Shown here in pieces: positions 55,201 to 64,000 of a DNA stretch of 64,000 bases (positions within the stretch are counted from its first letter, which is position 1; every line of letters starts with the position of its first letter). This stretch comes from Latrodectus hesperus (lineage: Eukaryota > Arthropoda > Arachnida > Araneae > Theridiidae), in the NCBI GenBank assembly GCA_037975125.1, contig CM075853.1, positions 76,299,609-76,363,608 on the forward strand. The letters run 5' to 3'. The notes under the pieces were generated by a model. That model was given only the letters and a program-made list of their open reading frames with translations, did no database searches and was not told where the DNA came from. Both the position numbers and the translations under genes were made by a program.

Positions 55201-56843
55201 CATTAGATTGAATTTCAAAATGGATGTTTTGATGGTCTGAGCCAGAAGGTCTGCCATCTACTTTCCAATTTTTGATATTTTTACTAATTAGCATTGTCGC
55301 TATAGTAATGTCAATTACTTCAGATCAATTAGAAGTAATGAAAGTTGGTTCGTTGCCATCATTTAGAATATCTAACCAATAGTTTAGAATGAATTCTAAA
55401 AGGCATTCACCTCTTTTATTTGTGTTCATGCTTCCCCAGACGACATGGTGATTTTTTCAAACCATTTTGCTTCATTCAAACTAAGTTTTATATTGAAGTT
55501 GGTTTTTGACTTTTTTTTTTAATTTGATGAAAATACCGTTTTTCATCAATTGTGAAAGTCAATTCATTTCTCAACAAGGAAACTTCTTTCTGTTTTATTT
55601 TTAATCAGATTCAACAGTTTTTACTGGCCTACTTTTTAAATTTGTCATGCATAATATTTAACAAGCTATGATGATGTATAAAATTAATGTTAGAAACAAA
55701 AATTGAGATATTTCAACAAAAAATGGATTTAACTTAGAAACTATTCCAATCTGGCAAAACTTAATAAATTGAGTTGTCCAGATACAACAAAACTAACTAA
55801 AACCAACAGAATTCAATTTTTAAATGAGATATTTCCAATTTCAAAATGGCCACACACAGAGAGGAGACGAGTTATACATTACAGATCTTCTTAATCGCAT
55901 ATCTAATATCAACTTATCTTCAATTATCATTCTCACAATATCTTGAATGGCTACATATGTCATTTTGTTGTTTAGATATTGTATGAAAAAAATCAAAAAT
56001 TGAAAAATATCAGATGATAAAATTAGCAGTTATATTATATGATTGTGTCAATGGTGTTATGGACTAGCCACTAATTCACAAAAACACGAGTATTCATAAA
56101 TTAGAAGTTAATAAAAATCTACTGTACTGTACTATGTACTTTAAATGCACTTATACTTACCTTAGTTATCTTAAGATCAGGTTTTTCAGATGCTTTTCCT
56201 TTTACTAAAGGTATTTCTTGATCCAAACCTTCAAATTCTTCTTCATCTTGAAAATGTTCAAATTCTTCCCCATCCTCCTATTTCAAATATAAAATAAAAA
56301 TATTAAATATTAAATATCTACAAATACAAATAAGAAAAATTATTTTTTAAATAATTACATATATTAAGGAACAAAACAAGCAGAAAATTTGGGATAATTT
56401 ATAAAGGAAATTATTATTAGCCTCAAAACTATTATATATATAACTTGTTAAAATCCTGTACTATACTTTTTAAATATGAATCAACTAATAAAAAATTTAA
56501 AAATTTTATTGAAAAATTTCCATGAAAATATTTTACTAATGTAATTTTAAATTACAAAAGTGAAATATTTTAATATTTTTAAATGGCAATTTAACAGAAA
56601 ATAATTCAAAATATATCTCACTTCAACTTGAACTTCATCATCTAAACTTTGAAGAGGTGGAGACTTAACATCAGATTCAAGTTTACTGTCTTCTTCTTTC
56701 ACAATAACTAATTCTTCATCTTCATCAAACTCTTCAAATTCAGCAAATTCATTATCCTCTATTTCAGCTTTATGGTGTTTGACAGTAAGTCCAGGAGAGA
56801 TAAATAAAATGAGTAATGAAACTGTACAAAATGAAGAATACAT
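34257..56843 (-). CDS. CCDC47: CCDC47 homologue, ER membrane protein of the multipass translocon
   Basis: Eleven exons on the minus strand: 56843-56622, 56277-56161, 51384-51210, 43554-43373, 43283-43182, 40124-40017, 38737-38655, 38149-38091, 38018-37909, 37797-37630 and 34328-34257. All are GT/AG, phases agree, and the sum is 1398 nt (465 residues; human is 483). Residues 1-20 look like a signal peptide. Residues 27-100 are an acidic lumenal segment rich in Glu/Asp. A membrane segment lies at 128-145 ([17 protein letters not shown]). The cytosolic domain includes [13 protein letters not shown] and [10 protein letters not shown]. The C-terminus (387-465) is a Lys/Arg/Glu coiled coil with [11 protein letters not shown]. 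In the known family it binds the ER translocon with TMCO1 and the PAT complex to help insert multipass proteins. CAG directly precedes the ATG, suggesting an upstream non-coding exon. Introns carry many transposons; the exons look intact. Confidence 0.97.
34823..35290 (+). pseudogene. Tc1-like transposase remnant in CCDC47 intron 10
   Basis: Plus-strand pieces follow Tc1 order: FTDEV (FTDES-type first catalytic Asp, 34823), GGPGVVIWG (about 34920), and then [15 protein letters not shown] (about 35190), which matches the LNPIEHVWDxL motif with the last catalytic Glu. Several stops and frameshifts lie between. The N-terminal part is not recognisable. It is oriented opposite to the host gene. 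Confidence 0.65.
41196..41600 (+). repeat. LTR-like or promoter-like segment, uncertain
   Basis: A patch of more balanced composition in CCDC47 intron 6 contains TATAAATACTGTAGCTTG at 41351, followed by about 200 bp with many CTAG/GAAG words, in the style of a retrotransposon LTR promoter. No flanking duplication, primer-binding site or gag/pol sequence was found. A solo LTR is one reading; an unrelated repeat is equally possible. Confidence 0.25.
41838..41975 (-). repeat. SINE-like repeat, copy C (diverged)
   Basis: Read on the minus strand it shares with copy D the blocks ACTAGTTA-like/CTAATTAGC, TATGCAAAAAATTATC and TTGAGTGATAAACAAATCAA. The CCTTCAGTTCAACAG block is diverged here to CCTTTGTTTCAACAA. 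It lies in intron 6 of CCDC47. Confidence 0.55.
44230..47700 (-). mobile_element. Jockey-like LINE with endonuclease, reverse transcriptase and RNase H, degraded
   Basis: On the minus strand the order is as follows. A possible ORF1 remnant at 47670-47250. The endonuclease at about 47170-46780, with [10 protein letters not shown] and [16 protein letters not shown] linker at 46500-46243 with [10 protein letters not shown]. The reverse transcriptase at about 46100-44750, with [20 protein letters not shown] (45750) and CFVYGSAR with NFALRICF (44880-44800). A start of RNase H at about 44410-44240 with VFTDDSK and FTDEATAIYHALQ. Stops and frameshifts break every domain, and the element stops inside RNase H at the left. 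It sits in intron 8 of CCDC47, in the same orientation as the gene. Confidence 0.85.
48000..50440 (+). mobile_element. CFDP2/RTE-like LINE, degraded
   Basis: On the plus strand an endonuclease-like part lies at about 48360-48700 with [20 protein letters not shown] and [13 protein letters not shown]. The reverse transcriptase follows: [20 protein letters not shown] at about 49330, LIHKKGN at 49470, then [18 protein letters not shown] at 49810. A diverged active site LAHSDD stands at about 49878, where the family has YADD. A C-terminal part near 50090-50340 has [13 protein letters not shown]. The sequence pattern is that of proteins annotated craniofacial development protein 2-like. It is broken by many stops. 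It lies in intron 8 of CCDC47, opposite in strand to the jockey-like LINE. Confidence 0.8.
50451..50614 (-). repeat. SINE-like repeat, copy D
   Basis: On the minus strand: GCCAAGGTGATAGCTGAATA, CCTTCAGTTCAACAGCTTGT, GAGTTTGAATTC, GGTTTGGAATCCACTTTTAG, TCTAATTAGCTCTCGTGTGC and TTGAGTGACAAACAAATCAA. It is the most complete copy and defines the family core of about 165 bp. It lies just right of the CFDP2/RTE-like LINE. Confidence 0.7.
51489..52190 (-). pseudogene. Tc1-like transposase, C-terminal half
   Basis: From about 52190 leftward the minus strand reads [20 protein letters not shown], then [17 protein letters not shown] (second catalytic Asp, about 51990). Next come [12 protein letters not shown] (catalytic Glu, about 51900) and LLEEWQKIP ... 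[20 protein letters not shown], ending at 51700. There are only a few frameshifts (near 52040, 51890 and 51830), so it is younger-looking than the other Tc1 remnants. Its N-terminal half is absent: at about 52195 it meets the end of a LINE. CAGTGATACACGAGAGTC at 51489 may be its outer terminal repeat. Confidence 0.85.
52195..55465 (-). mobile_element. Non-LTR retrotransposon (RNase-H-bearing), 5'-truncated and frameshifted
   Basis: On the minus strand it begins abruptly at about 55465 inside the endonuclease ([20 protein letters not shown]), continuing through 55294-54998 ([15 protein letters not shown]). The reverse transcriptase runs 54984-53870 with [37 protein letters not shown] and YADD at 53885-53874. 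RNase H follows at 53110-52750 with [21 protein letters not shown] and [13 protein letters not shown], keeping the acidic catalytic residues. A Cys-His knuckle at about 52460 ([18 protein letters not shown]) is followed by DKGRIAQ and a stop at 52213-52211. The short GAA-repeat tail abuts the Tc1 remnant. Frameshifts near 53920, 53400 and 52960 inactivate it. The domain set suggests the I/LOA/R1 group. Confidence 0.9.
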
Positions 56844-59800
56844 CTGAAAAATTAATTATCAACCATATGTTGTTAATGCAAATCATATAAACAATAAAAT
56901 AAATACTAAATATATTATTTCATATCGTTGATTTTTCATAAAATACATATAAAGAGACTTCATAAACATAGAAGCCAAACAAATTAATCTCATTGAACAG
57001 AAGCCACAGAAGTTTCCTGAGAATTTTCTCCTTTTTACAGTACTAAAAATGAAACTAAATTAAAGAAAAGGAAATAGAACAGAAATTATAAAACATTATT
57101 GCATTAAAAGGATAGAAGCAAACATTCAATATGAATAAATTGGAAAATACTAAAATTTTCTAAATTTGTTATTTTGCAATACAGATAACAGCGTTAAGCT
57201 TTTATTTAAGAATTTTGTTTAGCAAACTTACTCCTGCATCTTATTTTTAAAAAGATTATTGAGTTTTCTAATATTTTAAGGTTTGAGTTTGTTATTTTTT
57301 ATATTTAATTAAAATGCAACAATTATAATAAAACAACTAAACAATTTACAAATTAATAAAAATTTAAGTACATATGTGCTTTTTTTTTGGTTAATTTAAC
57401 ACTAATAGAGATAGATTTCAATTATCTGACCAATAATATATTTTTAATATGGTATTTAATTTTATTACTTACTTTCTATTAACAGAAAAGCACCAATTAA
57501 TATTGCTCTTTCATTTATCTATCTCATATAATAGGGTTAAGAATGAGTAATAAAACAGTTTTAGTTGTATAAATTTAATAAATATATATCAAAAACCACT
57601 TAAAAAACTAAAAATAACTACTTAAGCGAATATATTTATAATACAGACATATTTGTAATCAGTAATATGTAGTTAAATATTTTCTAATACCACTGATTAT
57701 AACTACTAAAAATCAACAATAAAAATGAGAAATAAAAATGTAACACGTAGGTAGGAAATTACTGTATACATATTTTGCTTCAATTTAAATTTTAACTTAG
57801 CAAATTTTACACTCTCATAAATAATAAAAAGTGTTACAATATTAAAGATAAGTTTATCAAGAAAAAAAATTTATTATTACAAATTTTATTCATTTATTTT
57901 CTGTAGCAATGACTATTGTTGTAACCACATTCAACATTTTTTATAGAAAAATTATTAAAAGTTCCTTAAAAAATTATCTGCATGATATTTCCAGACATTT
58001 TCAAATGATATCACGGATAAATATAACACAAAACTCTAAACCTCCTACATTTTTAATACATTATAAGTAATAGTTTTCTGATGATCTGGAGAATTATTGC
58101 ACATGATGGGGAAAAATGAACAGCTGAGAATTCCTGAGAAAATGGGTGCTATTTATAATCAATAATTGCTTTAAAAATATAACTTTTCTTTTATTTTTAG
58201 AAAGATCAAACTAGAAATTTGAGAAAGGTAGAGCATTATGCCATGTATTAATCAATAAAAAAATTGATTTTAGGAAGAAAAAATATTGGTCCTAAATTAG
58301 CCAATCTATAGCTCAGACATGCATTTCATAAAAAACTTTGCTGTCAATGACGTCAAAATTTGGCTGTCAATGATTCTATGGATGAATTAAAAATACCTAT
58401 CATTGATAAACATAACAAAATTCTCAATCTAGTTTATAACCTGATTAATTCAATGAAAAATTGAGTAGATGAAATTGTTTAAAAAAATAATGTGTTAATA
58501 TCTACTTTTTTAATTGCTTTAATTAGTGATTTTTTCCATTCAGATAGCATACAAAATTATAAAAAGTTGTATTTTTAATAATATTTACTATATTTAAATA
58601 TTCTTAAAAATAAAATACATATATTTAATATTTATGCATATCAACTCAATTAAAACTTAAAAATTTACATTCTTTTAAAAAGCTATATTCTTAAATTTGT
58701 AATAAAAATTATATAAACTAAAGTGATTTCATAATTTTATAACACATTGTACAGTAGTAATAAATAGTAATTTTCATCTCTCAAATTCTAAGCTGCTACA
58801 CATCAATGAGGTAAGTTAACGTTTATGCAAAAATCAAAGTTTCTTCTATAAGTAGCCAGCAACATTATTACTTATCTTTAACAATTGATAAATCAACAAA
58901 TGTAACTACAATTGTTTAGTTACATTTATTTATTAAAGAGATATTTGAAAAACTTAGAAAGGAGTTGAATAAAGGATGGAACTAGCAAACAGAAATTTCA
59001 TTTGTGTTCTGCACTTTTAATATTAAAAAATCCTTATCACAGACTATGGAAGTCAAATAAAATTGAAGTTTATATTGACACATTGAAATAATTAAAAATC
59101 CATTTGGGAGATTTAAAGAAATGTGATTTAATGGATTACAATCCTCTTATTCACAAGAAAACATCACGTGCAAAAAAACTAGGATTACATCAATTAATGT
59201 CAATAATAGGTGATACAATTACTTTTATTTTTTCCCTCACCATTGTTTGAAACACAATTTAAGGAGAATTTACATATGTTTTAATACTGCCATACATGAA
59301 CATGCAAGGTTTTCAGGCAGGGTTAAGAAATAGAAATTAAGCAATGAAAAACTTTGAAGATCTAATAAAAAATCATTCAAGAAAAAAGGTAAGGAAACTA
59401 TAATGTTAAAATACTTGTCTTTTTAATGACTTCATAACTTTGACTGAAATAATAGTTTATCTAAATGACTTGGACAGAAAATCTGATGTTGAAAAAACAT
59501 TTTGTTGTTCAGAGGTTCAATGCAGTTACACATATTTTAAGTGGTTTTAATTTAAATTACTTAAATTAAAATAGATTCTTTAACTAGTTTTAATATCTCA
59601 ACATACAAAACAACTCAGTTGTAAAATTTCTTCATATAAGGAAATGCGGAAATTTAATGGGGAAAAAACAAATTTTTTCAAATAACATTTGATTATTCAC
59701 AGTAAATAAAATTGCTCCTTAACTCATTAAAGGAATTATCATATTTATCATTAATACATAAAAATTATTAATATATCCATTTGTATTATTGTATCAGACC

Positions 59801-61137
59801 ATTTAATAAAAAAGATTTTTCTTTCTAATACATGACACAAACTTGAACTTTAATAACTTTATCAAAAGCTAGAATTTAAAGATAATTCTAATTAATTACA
59901 TAAGTCTTCCAAATATGAATAAGTTTACATCTACTATACCAAAGTTTTTCCAATATAATTTACTTGTTTAAGAATAACTTAACTCTTTTTCTAAGTAATA
60001 ACTTAATATTTCAGTTTTATACCTAAAAACATAATAATATGTGAAAACATAATAATAATATATTTGACTATTTGAGCTATTTTAGTCTCAAAACTAACAA
60101 CAACGTTACTTTTTTCTTTTTCTAAATAATTAAATTTGGCTTAATAATTTGAAATACAATCATTATAAACTTCGTCGATTAAAATTGTCTATTTACATAT
60201 TAAATTTGGTAAAATAAAATCTTCATTAAAAATAAATACTCTAATAAAATTTAAAAACGAGTTAAAGCAAAATCGCAATATTACTATCAATTTATATGCT
60301 CAAAAATATAACATTAAAATAATAAAACTTCTTACCATAATAAAACTAAAATTCTTTATTAATATATTTACCATATAGCAGACAATGAAGATAAATACAG
60401 TTAAATGTAAGTTATATAAATTTGAGTTTACAGTATTTCAGAGATTTTGTTACACTTGCGAAATGAAAATAAGTAGAGATCAGGTTATATCGCAGAAATT
60501 TCAACCCAATTTGGTGTTATCAAATCATCATGCTTGGAAAAGATTCATGATTTAATATAAAGAAAAAATTAAAAATTTTATTTAAAGTACTCCACATAAA
60601 ATCGTCAGCATTGCTAAAATTAGGCAGCATTTTTACAGAATTTAAGTATTTTTAAGATAAAATAAAGAGCAAAATACTCTTAATTGTCTATTAATGCAAA
60701 AAATAATTATTATTACTAAACTATCGGGCTAAAGTTTGATTGCAACTGTAGAATTGTTCCAACCGTTTCCGAAGAGTTATGCCCAAGTAGCAAAATAGCT
60801 TGGACCGATATTGGTAATCATGCCAATATAACCCCAATAATGAACAAATAATGAGCGTCAAGTTTCCCAATGTACAATATATGCAGTAATGGACCTATAA
60901 CCGGAGCCCCGTTTTTCCCAATTTTGGACATGCCAAGATAAGACAAGGTTGGTCCTAGCTTGTGGGATAATTTTGAAATCATTTATGAGTTTTTACAATT
61001 AAAGTACTTCAAATTAAATGAAAATAATTATACTAAAAACATCACAGCAAGTTCAAAAGTTACATCAAAATTTAACAGTCGCTAATCCGCAAAATCGTTG
61101 ATCGACTTCGGCTCAAGAAATATCATTGGTAACAAAC
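56844..61137. other. AT-rich region upstream of CCDC47, up to the gap
   Basis: No coding exon was recognised on either strand. It should contain the CCDC47 promoter and at least one 5' non-coding exon, because the start codon follows a splice acceptor directly. Most is very AT-rich; CpG dinucleotides become more frequent from about 60740 to the gap. Confidence 0.5.
60785..60975. repeat. Possible small inverted-repeat element
   Basis: TAGCTTGGACCGATATTGG near 60800 is loosely matched, inverted, by the end at about 60930-60970 (read on the minus strand: AAGCTAGGACCAACCTTG). The 190-bp segment is richer in GC and CpG than its surroundings. It may be a MITE or simply part of a promoter region. 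Confidence 0.3.
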
Positions 61138-61637
61138 NNNNNNNNNNNNNNNNNNNNNNNNNNNNNNNNNNNNNNNNNNNNNNNNNNNNNNNNNNNNNNN
61201 NNNNNNNNNNNNNNNNNNNNNNNNNNNNNNNNNNNNNNNNNNNNNNNNNNNNNNNNNNNNNNNNNNNNNNNNNNNNNNNNNNNNNNNNNNNNNNNNNNNN
61301 NNNNNNNNNNNNNNNNNNNNNNNNNNNNNNNNNNNNNNNNNNNNNNNNNNNNNNNNNNNNNNNNNNNNNNNNNNNNNNNNNNNNNNNNNNNNNNNNNNNN
61401 NNNNNNNNNNNNNNNNNNNNNNNNNNNNNNNNNNNNNNNNNNNNNNNNNNNNNNNNNNNNNNNNNNNNNNNNNNNNNNNNNNNNNNNNNNNNNNNNNNNN
61501 NNNNNNNNNNNNNNNNNNNNNNNNNNNNNNNNNNNNNNNNNNNNNNNNNNNNNNNNNNNNNNNNNNNNNNNNNNNNNNNNNNNNNNNNNNNNNNNNNNNN
61601 NNNNNNNNNNNNNNNNNNNNNNNNNNNNNNNNNNNNN
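61138..61637. other. Assembly gap of exactly 500 N
   Basis: The run is exactly 500 bases, the kind of fixed length used when the true gap size is unknown. Sequence on either side need not be close together in the genome. Open frames across it are meaningless. Confidence 0.99.
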
Positions 61638-61811
61638 CAAAGATATTCGTGCAGTGCACCCGCTATAGACATATAGTTGCAAGAACAACCTTTTCAATTG
61701 TTAATTTACATTAAAAAGGATAATTCACTTTGTATGAGTGCTTAATATGTTAGGATTTCTGTTAGTCACGTGTTATTTGTATAACTAATTCAAAAAAATT
61801 AATTTTAACTG

Positions 61812-61812
61812 T

Positions 61813-61899
<87 letters not shown>
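61812..61899. repeat. (TG)n-(TA)n microsatellite
   Basis: A short TG run grades into about 36 TA units, just right of the gap. Confidence 0.97.
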
Positions 61900-61902
<3 letters not shown>

Positions 61903-62276
61903 GGCATTTTTATTGGTCCTTTTTATGACTGGTAACAGTGTAACATTTATTTGTTGCTTAGCTATTAAATTATAGGCTCATCTGGTGCCTCAATATAATT
62001 ACACCTAGAGTATGTAAATGACTTTAGTTCGCAATAAATATTCACTGAGTGTACTTCTGTTAGGGATATTAGGAATTGAGTGGAACATTTTAGCAAATCA
62101 CCAAGATTTATTCAAAATGTTTCAGTTTGAGTACGAAAATGTTTCTCTTTTTTTTATTATAAATCTATTTATCATAAGGTGCATTCTTTGGAAATAATGT
62201 GCAAATGAAATTTTGTTGAAAATTTTCATATTTTATTAATATATATATATATATTTATTTATTTATTTTTTTTAAG

Positions 62277-62927
62277 GAAAGAGATGCTCTTAAAGCTCAA
62301 CTTGAAGAAATCAAGCAGGAACTTTGCAATAAGTAATTACTGTTTAACACTTTTAAAATTATTCAAATATGAAATCTGTGATGTATATTATTTACTAATA
62401 TCAAAATCATGTTAGAATTCCAGTTGCAGATGTTGAAGAAATCATTAGAGAGAAAGATCAACAAATCAAAGAATTGACTGAGGAAGGTATGATAAAAATT
62501 ATATTCATAGCTCAGTTAAAAAAAAAAAAATCTGTTTTTAATTGTTAAGTTGAATATTTTTTGTTACATAATTTTTACCTTAAAAAAATTTTAATTAACA
62601 TTTCTATATCTTGTGTTTTAGCATTCATTTGAGAATAAAAGAGGATGTAAAATGAAAAATCAAGCATATTAATTGTTCATTCTTTATTTCCTAACTTAAT
62701 GCTTCCCAATGATTTTTTGTAATTAGTTATTGGTTTAAAATATTCTTTTAATTGCTGAAATTAATTATAATAATTGATAAAATATATATCTTTTCATTTT
62801 CAAATGGTTAAATATCTCTATAATTTTTAGGTCAGAAGTTATCAAAAAAAGAGCTACAACATACAACTATCATTAAGAAACTTAGAGCAAAGCAAGAAGA
62901 ACTGACTAAAACTTTGAACTCTCAGAA
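62277..62927 (+). CDS. TMF1: TMF1 homologue, internal exons of a golgin (partial)
   Basis: Three exons with GT/AG borders and agreeing phases: 62277-62332, 62416-62486 and 62831-62927. They encode about 75 residues: ERDALKAQLEEIKQELCNK, VEEIIREKDQQIKELTEEG and LSKKELQHTTIIKKLRAKQE. This is continuous heptad-type coiled coil. The order VEEx(3)EKDxQIxELxEEG followed by LSKxxLxxxxIIKKLRAK matches the central coiled coil of TATA element modulatory factor 1, a Golgi-associated golgin that tethers vesicles. The last exon ends in phase 2 and the gene must continue to the right, but no further exon is clear before 64000. The upstream part, several hundred residues, is not visible and may lie in the gap. 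The symbol is inferred from this short stretch. Confidence 0.8.
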
Positions 62928-63569
62928 GTATGTTTGAAAACTTTCATATATGTATATACATGTATTTTTTAAATATATATACATATATTTTGTAATAAAT
63001 ATTTTGTCTTCCCATTTCATCACTCATTATGTTCAAGACATAACATATAGATGACATAATTTTCAAAGTTATGTCTTTTGGAAAGTATGTTGCATTCATG
63101 TGTTGAAGTTTCATAATCATATATGATTTATTTCTCAATTTATAGTAGTTTTAATTATGATACTTTGTCTATTGAAAGTGCATCACTTTTTAATGGGATA
63201 AAATATTGCTCATGGAAAGCTACTTTTCTTAAAATTCTTTCTTAGAAAAAAATTTAAAAAATGGTTTGCTGATTTTAAAGGCAGGAATACAAATACTAAT
63301 CATGCTGAGTCTTTTAACCATCAAATTTGGCATTTATTCCCAAAAACATAAAAATATCCTCAAAATAGATTTAGTTGATTATAAATTGATAATTGTATGG
63401 GAACCTAATTCCTTAAAGATACCCAAATACTTCATCATTTTTCAAGTTTGTGAGAAATTCGTGAAGTTAGATTATATTTAGGATAGGGTAGTTTCAAAAA
63501 AACCTAGCGCTATGATTAAAGATCTATTATATTATACATTAAAAAGAATGCCTTTATTTAAGGACACCT

Positions 63570-64000
63570 TTAGCTGAAGCAAAAGTCAGCACATATTTAA
63601 CAGGGATATTCTACAGCATTTGAAGTTCAAGTAAATGCTGACCCAGGTGTTAAAATGTTTGTGCTGAAAATGTCTCAGATGTACATAGAATATGTAATGA
63701 TAGTTTCTCCATATATTGACAACCCCAGAAAGTGTGCTCATCCAATACTTCCATTATGGTGAGCTGTCTCTTAAAGTAACAATGTCGTATAAAATGTCCC
63801 ATTGCTCTCCTTAAACAGCTTCTGTTGAGCTTTGATAACTCTTTTTGTCTTTTACTGACATGTACTATTTAATAACTTTGATGCCTTTGATCATTGGTAT
63901 TATATCAGTTCAAAGACTTTTCAGTAGGCACCTGAAATGCATGTCCTTTGAATCCGGCCGTAAAGTCCTTCCATCATGTCTCAAGTGCCATATGCTGCCG
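63570..64000 (-). pseudogene. LINE C-terminal fragment at the right edge
   Basis: On the minus strand 63830-63728 reads RRAMGHFIRHCYFKRQLTI and continues EVLDEHTFWGC, similar to the region after RNase H in arthropod LINEs (GHFxxxxxLxxxxxxDxxxCxxC). Further left, about 63660-63570, it gives LGQHLLELQML, a stop, and NIPVKYVLTFASA, the same tail as at 24530-24680. The element continues off the window. It sits in a putative TMF1 intron. Confidence 0.55.

Noticed and set aside
61082..61697. Several long open frames on both strands around 61.1-61.7 kb
   Set aside because: They consist almost only of the 500 N of the assembly gap.
63266..63481. A 71-codon open frame downstream of the TMF1 exons
   Set aside because: It has no coiled-coil character, splice borders or homology expected of the next TMF1 exon.
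1..64000. tRNA or rRNA genes
   Set aside because: Nothing with a cloverleaf-compatible arrangement or conserved rRNA sequence was recognised; the B-box-like words belong to the SINE-like repeat.

Overview
This is an AT-rich eukaryotic nuclear window with long introns, many simple repeats and dense remains of transposable elements. The intron-exon genes, the arthropod-type aldo-keto reductase, and the mix of Tc1, mariner, hAT, jockey-like and CFDP2/RTE-like elements fit an arthropod. A chelicerate, probably a spider, is my best guess, but this is inference and not proven by the sequence. There are no operons, CRISPR arrays or bacterial genes, and I found no convincing undescribed biological system. 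The most interesting material is transposon structure.

Three host genes can be reconstructed by joining exons at GT/AG sites. (1) On the + strand, nine exons between 8314 and 28617 encode a 328-residue aldo-keto reductase of the L-galactose-dehydrogenase-like type, with all four catalytic residues in place. (2) On the - strand, eleven exons between 56843 and 34257 encode a full 465-residue CCDC47 homologue, an ER membrane protein of the multipass translocon. Genes 1 and 2 converge tail to tail across 5.6 kb filled with transposons. (3) On the + strand, three exons at 62277-62927 encode part of the coiled-coil region of TMF1, a golgin. Its 5' part is not visible and probably lies in the 500-N assembly gap (61138-61637), which separates it from the divergent CCDC47.

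Layout. 1-795: Tc1-like transposase remnant. 989-4079: non-autonomous hAT-like element with a precise 37-bp repeat array. 4456-8247: AT-rich sequence with nothing recognised. 8314-28617: aldo-keto reductase, whose introns hold a SINE-like copy, an hAT copy with a perfect 8-bp target-site duplication, a LINE tail fragment and a 778-bp hAT deletion derivative. 28618-34256: SINE-like repeat, Tc1 remnant and a mariner element of about 1.26 kb with clear terminal inverted repeats. 34257-56843: CCDC47, whose introns hold another Tc1 remnant, an LTR-like segment, two SINE-like copies, a jockey-like LINE, a CFDP2/RTE-like LINE, and a Tc1 remnant abutted by an RNase-H-bearing LINE. 56844-61137: AT-rich sequence, slightly richer in CpG near the gap. 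61138-61637: gap. 61638-64000: TMF1 exons and a LINE tail. Every transposase and reverse transcriptase seen is broken by stops or frameshifts, so none looks active.
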